Positions 16,541 to 19,938 of a DNA stretch of 19,938 nt are shown here, piece after piece (the first letter of the stretch is position 1; every line of letters starts with the position of its first letter). A program made the translations under genes and the position numbers. Origin of the DNA: an uncultured Clostridia bacterium (GTDB lineage Bacteria; Bacillota; Clostridia; Christensenellales; Aristaeellaceae). The notes beneath the pieces were generated by a model. That model did no database searches. It saw only the letters and a list, made by a program, of their open reading frames with translations, and had not been told where the DNA came from. The DNA is taken from the NCBI GenBank assembly GCA_937874275.1, contig CALNAU010000095.1, positions 1 through 19,938 on the forward strand, written 5' to 3'.

Positions 16541-17305
16541 TCACTTGCTGTCCGCGGTGCGCCGGTTGATAACCAGCAGCAGGATCAGCAAGGCCACGAA
16601 CATCAGCGCACTCAGCGCGTTCATGGTGGGTTTGATGCCCTTGCGGGCCTCGGAGTAGATGAGGGTGGACAGGTTCTGCACCAGCGGGCTGGTGGTGAAG
16701 TAGCTGATGGTGAAGTCGTCCAGCGACAGGGTGAAGGCCAGCATGGCGCCGGTGATGACGCCGGGGCGGATGGCGGGCAGAATGACCCGGCGCAGCGCGT
16801 AGCCGGGGGTGGCCCCCAGGTCCAGCGCCGCCTCGTAGCTGAACTTGTTCATCTCCTTGAGCTTGGGCAGCACCGACAGCACCACGTAGGGGGTGTTGAA
16901 GGTGATGTGCGCCAGCAGCATGGTGAAGTAGCCCCGCTCCACCTTGGTGAAGATAAACAGCAGCATCAGCGAGATACCGGTCACGATGTCGGGCATGGTC
17001 ATGGGGATGTTGGTCATGGTCATCATGGCGGCCTGCGGACGCTTGCGCATGGCGTGGATGCCGATGGCGGCCAGCGTGCCTAAAATGGTGGAGAAGGCTG
17101 CCGCCAGCAGCGCGATGGTCACCGTGACGTAGAGCGCCTGCATGATGGACGGGCTCTGGATCAGCTCCTGATACCAGCGCAGGGAAAAGCCCTCCCACTT
17201 GGCGCGGCTGATGCCGGCGTTGAAGCTCTGCACGATGAGCACCGCGATGGGCACGTACAAGAAGAGCAATATCAGGGCCAGGTAGGTGCGCTTGATGGCT
17301 TTCAT
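16541..17305 (-). CDS. potC: Spermidine/putrescine ABC transporter permease PotC
   Basis: A 254-residue inner permease subunit with six membrane helices. The EAA loop that docks on the ATPase is YEAALDLGATPGYALRRV (157-174), followed by LPAIRPG. The sequence LSLDDFTISYFT (193-204) is typical of PotC/PotI. Normal length. Its ATG shares one base with the TGA of potB (TGATG), so translation is coupled. With PotB it forms the channel through which polyamines enter. Confidence 0.95.
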   Translation of the reverse strand: MKAIKRTYLALILLFLYVPIAVLIVQSFNAGISRAKWEGFSLRWYQELIQSPSIMQALYVTVTIALLAAAFSTILGTLAAIGIHAMRKRPQAAMMTMTNIPMTMPDIVTGISLMLLFIFTKVERGYFTMLLAHITFNTPYVVLSVLPKLKEMNKFSYEAALDLGATPGYALRRVILPAIRPGVITGAMLAFTLSLDDFTISYFTTSPLVQNLSTLIYSEARKGIKPTMNALSALMFVALLILLLVINRRTADSK

Positions 17306-18297
17306 CAGATCAGGCTCCCCCCTTCCCCTTCGGGGTCAACCTTGCGCAGCAAGCCCAGGCTGAGCAAAATCAGCACCATCATAATCAGGCTCAGCGCGCT
17401 GCCCACATTCCAGTCGTCGGCGGTGAGGAAGGTGCGCTCAATCAAGTCGCCGAACATCTCGGTATTGCCGCCGCCCAACACGCGCGGGATAAAGAAGGTT
17501 GTAACCGAGGGCATAAACACCATCGTGATGCCCGACACGATGCCCGGCATGCTGATGGGGAAGGTGACGCGCAGGAAAGTGGTCCACTTGTTGGCGCCCA
17601 GGTCCATCGCAGCCTCGGACAGGCGCGGGTCCTGCCGGCTGAGCGAGTTGTAGATGGGGAACACCATGAAGGGCAGGTAGTTGTACACCATGCCCAGCAG
17701 CACGGCCTGAGAGTTGTACATCAGGCGCAGCTTGGGCAGCCCCATGCCCTGCAAAAGGGTGTTGATGAGGCCATTGTCCTCCAGCAGCGACATCCAGGCG
17801 ATGGTGCGCAGCAGGAAGTTCATCCACATGGGGATGATGAACAGCACCACGATGGTGGCGCCCAGCTTAAACTCCCGATCCGCCATGATGTGCGCGGCGG
17901 GGTAGCCCAGCACCAGCGATATCGCCGTGCACAAAAACGCCATCCACAGGGAGTATACCAGCGTGCCCACGTTGACCGTGCCGCGCGCCCCCATGCCCAG
18001 CGCAACCGGGTCAAAGCCCTGGCGCACCAGGTCGTTCTTCATGGCGCGGTTGCTGTCCCAGAAATTGGCGAAGTTCTCCAGCGTGAAGCTGCCCGCCTTG
18101 TCCGTGAAGGCGTAGTACGCAATCAGTATCAGCGGCAGCACGGTAAATACCACCATCCACAGGGTGTAGGGCCAGGCGTACAGCGAGCGCCGCACGCCGC
18201 GGTTGCGGCGGATGGTGATGACCAGCATGGCGACAAAGCCCGCCAGGCCAAGCCCCATCAGCCACCAGCCCCAGGCCGGTACGCGCATATCAGTCAT
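17305..18297 (-). CDS. potB: Spermidine/putrescine ABC transporter permease PotB
   Basis: A 330-residue permease, longer than E. coli PotB (about 275). The extra length is an N-terminal membrane helix (residues 10-28, WWLMGLGLAGFVAMLVITI) and a longer loop after the next helix (about 66-108). The EAA loop is SEAAMDLGANKWTTFLRVTFP (227-247), followed by PGIVSG. FIPRVLGGGNTEMFGDLI (269-286) is a PotB hallmark. The ATG at 18297 overlaps the end of potA by 8 bases. Confidence 0.94.
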   Translation of the reverse strand: MTDMRVPAWGWWLMGLGLAGFVAMLVITIRRNRGVRRSLYAWPYTLWMVVFTVLPLILIAYYAFTDKAGSFTLENFANFWDSNRAMKNDLVRQGFDPVALGMGARGTVNVGTLVYSLWMAFLCTAISLVLGYPAAHIMADREFKLGATIVVLFIIPMWMNFLLRTIAWMSLLEDNGLINTLLQGMGLPKLRLMYNSQAVLLGMVYNYLPFMVFPIYNSLSRQDPRLSEAAMDLGANKWTTFLRVTFPISMPGIVSGITMVFMPSVTTFFIPRVLGGGNTEMFGDLIERTFLTADDWNVGSALSLIMMVLILLSLGLLRKVDPEGEGGSLI

Positions 18298-19354
18298 TGG
18301 CCACGGCCTCCTCCATCGGACGCATGATGTGGATGTTGAAGGGCACCACCGACAGCCCCACGCGGGAGCCTTCGGGCTGCATGCTGGTAGAGTGCACCTT
18401 CCAGGTGAACCCGCCGGCGTCGATGATCATCTCGTAGTGCACGCCCTTGAACAGCACGCTTTTCACGGTGCCCACAATCTGGCCCACGTCCTCGCCCACA
18501 ATCAGCATATCCTCGGGCCGAATCAGCACGTCCACCGGCGCGTCCTTGGGGAAGCCGAAGTCCACGCAGGTGAAGTTGGTGCCGCAGAAATTGACCAGCT
18601 CGTCGCGCACCATGCGGCCGCGGATGATGTTGCTCTCGCCGATGAAGTTGGCCACATAGGCCGAGCGCGGCTCATCGTAGATGTGCTTGGGCGGGCCAAT
18701 CTGCTCGATGCGGCCCTCGCGCATGACGACGATGGTGTCGGACATCGTCAGCGCCTCCTCCTGGTCGTGGGTGACAAAGATGAAGGTGATGCCCAGGCGC
18801 TGCTGCATGCGCTTGAGCTCCAGCTGCATGCCCTTGCGCAGCTTGAGGTCTAAGGCAGCCAGCGGCTCATCCAGCAGCAATACCTCGGGCTCGTTGACCA
18901 AAGCGCGGGCGATGGCCACGCGCTGCTGCTGCCCGCCGGAGAGGGATTCCACCCGGCGCTTGCCATACTCGCTGAGGTTGACCAGGTCCAGCATCTTCTG
19001 CACGCGGCTGGCGATTTCGTCCTTGGGGCGCTTGGCCACATTCATGCCGAAGGCCACGTTGTCAAACACATTCAGGTGCGGAAACAGCGCGTACTTCTGG
19101 AACACCGTGTTGACCGGCCGCTTGTAGGGCGGCAGGTTGGTGATATCCTTGCCGCCGAAGATGACCTTGCCGCTGGTGGGCACCTCAAAGCCGCCGATGA
19201 TGCGCAGCGTAGTGGTCTTGCCGCAGCCGCTGGGGCCCAGCAAGGTAAGAAACTCGTTCTTGCGCACATATAGGTTGATATCGGTCAGCACGACGGTGCC
19301 GTCGTATTCCTTGGATACATTCTCCAGCGTAATCAGCCGCGGTTGTTCCTGCAT
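18290..19354 (-). CDS. potA: Spermidine/putrescine ABC transporter ATP-binding protein
   Basis: A 354-residue ATPase that energises polyamine import. Walker A GPSGCGKT (40-47), Q86, signature LSGGQQQR (138-145), Walker B VLLLDEP (158-164), D-loop ALDLKLR, switch H196, then a C-terminal TOBE regulatory domain (about 240-345, with LIRPEDM at 277-283). I start at the ATG at 19354, preceded by GGAGG five bases away; a frame open to 19396 overlaps the regulator gene and lacks a ribosome site. It lies 14 bp after the XRE-cupin regulator and overlaps potB. Confidence 0.96.
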   Translation of the reverse strand: MQEQPRLITLENVSKEYDGTVVLTDINLYVRKNEFLTLLGPSGCGKTTTLRIIGGFEVPTSGKVIFGGKDITNLPPYKRPVNTVFQKYALFPHLNVFDNVAFGMNVAKRPKDEIASRVQKMLDLVNLSEYGKRRVESLSGGQQQRVAIARALVNEPEVLLLDEPLAALDLKLRKGMQLELKRMQQRLGITFIFVTHDQEEALTMSDTIVVMREGRIEQIGPPKHIYDEPRSAYVANFIGESNIIRGRMVRDELVNFCGTNFTCVDFGFPKDAPVDVLIRPEDMLIVGEDVGQIVGTVKSVLFKGVHYEMIIDAGGFTWKVHSTSMQPEGSRVGLSVVPFNIHIMRPMEEAVAND

Positions 19355-19368
19355 GTCAGCCTCCAGAA

Positions 19369-19911
19369 TCAGAATGATGGCGGGGTGGATACCCAAAGGA
19401 TGGTGGCGCTTCGCTTGCCGGGGTTGAGGAGGTAGTGGGGTTCGCGGGGCTGCAGGCTAAAGCTCTCCCCCGCGGATACCTTGTGCCGCTTAATGCCGGT
19501 GACCAGCTGCACGCTGCCGCTTAGTACATAGCCCACCTCCTCGCCATCGTGCGGCGGGATTTCGTGGGTGCGGCCACCGGGGCCCAGCTCCACCAGCATG
19601 GGCTCCATGCGGTTTTTCTGCGCGTTGGGCACCAGCCAGGTGATGCGCCCGCGCAGGCCGTCGGCGTCCTCCTTGACGAAGTGGTCGTCGCGGGAAAAGA
19701 CCAGCTTCTCGCTGGCGGTCTCGGCAAAAAAGGCGTTCAGGCTGCTGCCCAGGCACTCCAGCAAATCGGTCAGCGTGGCAATGGAGGGCGAGGTGAGGTT
19801 GCGCTCCACCTGAGAGATGAAGCCCTTGCTCAGCTCCGCGCGGTCGGCCAGCTCTTCCTGCGTCAGGTTGAGCGCGATGCGCAATGCCCGTAACTTTGCC
19901 CCGATGTCCAT
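19369..19911 (-). CDS. XRE-cupin transcriptional regulator of the pot operon (PuuR-like)
   Basis: A 180-residue two-domain regulator. Residues 6-60 form an XRE helix-turn-helix (LTQEELADRAELSKGFISQVE, with LTSPSIATL following). Residues 105-175 form a cupin barrel (PPHDGEEVGYVLSGSVQL, then GESFSLQPREPHYLLNPG), the likely ligand sensor. GGAGG (19916-19920) is four bases before the ATG. Regulators of this architecture control polyamine genes (PuuR in E. coli), and position as first gene of the pot operon makes autogenous control by polyamines likely. The promoter is outside the window or in the last 20 bases, so no operator could be examined. Confidence 0.93.
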   Translation of the reverse strand: MDIGAKLRALRIALNLTQEELADRAELSKGFISQVERNLTSPSIATLTDLLECLGSSLNAFFAETASEKLVFSRDDHFVKEDADGLRGRITWLVPNAQKNRMEPMLVELGPGGRTHEIPPHDGEEVGYVLSGSVQLVTGIKRHKVSAGESFSLQPREPHYLLNPGKRSATILWVSTPPSF

Positions 19912-19938
19912 GCAACCTCCGTGTCCAAAGCCCCCGTC

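Noticed and set aside
16509..17198. N-terminal extension of potD (575 codons in total)
   Set aside because: The extra part runs through potC in another frame; a TTG with a strong ribosome site and signal peptide gives the true start at 16508.

Overview
The window reads as chromosomal DNA of a GC-rich Firmicute, most likely a gut-type clostridial lineage. The grounds are strong GGAGG-type ribosome binding sites, several TTG/GTG starts backed by such sites, a CtsR-type operator in front of clpB, a potABCD operon led by an XRE-cupin regulator, and tightly packed operons with ATGA-type overlaps. The genus cannot be settled from the sequence alone.

Layout. (1) 1-5533, all on the minus strand: an AI-2E/PerM-type membrane protein, an ABC exporter ATPase plus permease, and an M55 D-aminopeptidase form one run. 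Then comes a structured repeat, then two overlapping xylose-isomerase-like TIM-barrel genes, the second cut by the window edge. (2) 5534-7865 is a visibly less GC-rich patch: an AAA ATPase of the DUF4143 type behind three copies of a 10-bp box, then about 700 bp of fragmentary sequence with inverted 9-bp repeats. (3) 7866-9663, plus strand: a three-gene operon of a MarR regulator, a dolichol/phytol-kinase-like CTP-dependent membrane enzyme and a short CDF-like cation transporter. Its promoter is overlapped by a perfect palindrome. (4) 9735-12497: clpB with promoter, CtsR box and terminator hairpin. (5) 12515-13000, minus strand: a membrane-anchored coiled-coil protein with a Pro/Thr/Ala tail. 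(6) 13191-15234, plus strand: pgsA and guaB, separated by one base. (7) 15471-19911, minus strand: XRE-cupin regulator, then potA, potB, potC and potD, a complete polyamine uptake operon.

The most unusual structure is a hairpin element of about 160 bp present twice, at 1742-1902 and 15311-15473. Both copies sit in the same orientation and both end at the stop codon of the minus-strand gene (the M55 peptidase and potD). They share identical cores and a compensatory base-pair change in an internal hairpin. The second item worth attention is the MarR/lipid-kinase-like/CDF operon. The rest is largely housekeeping: proteostasis, phospholipid and purine synthesis, polyamine uptake.
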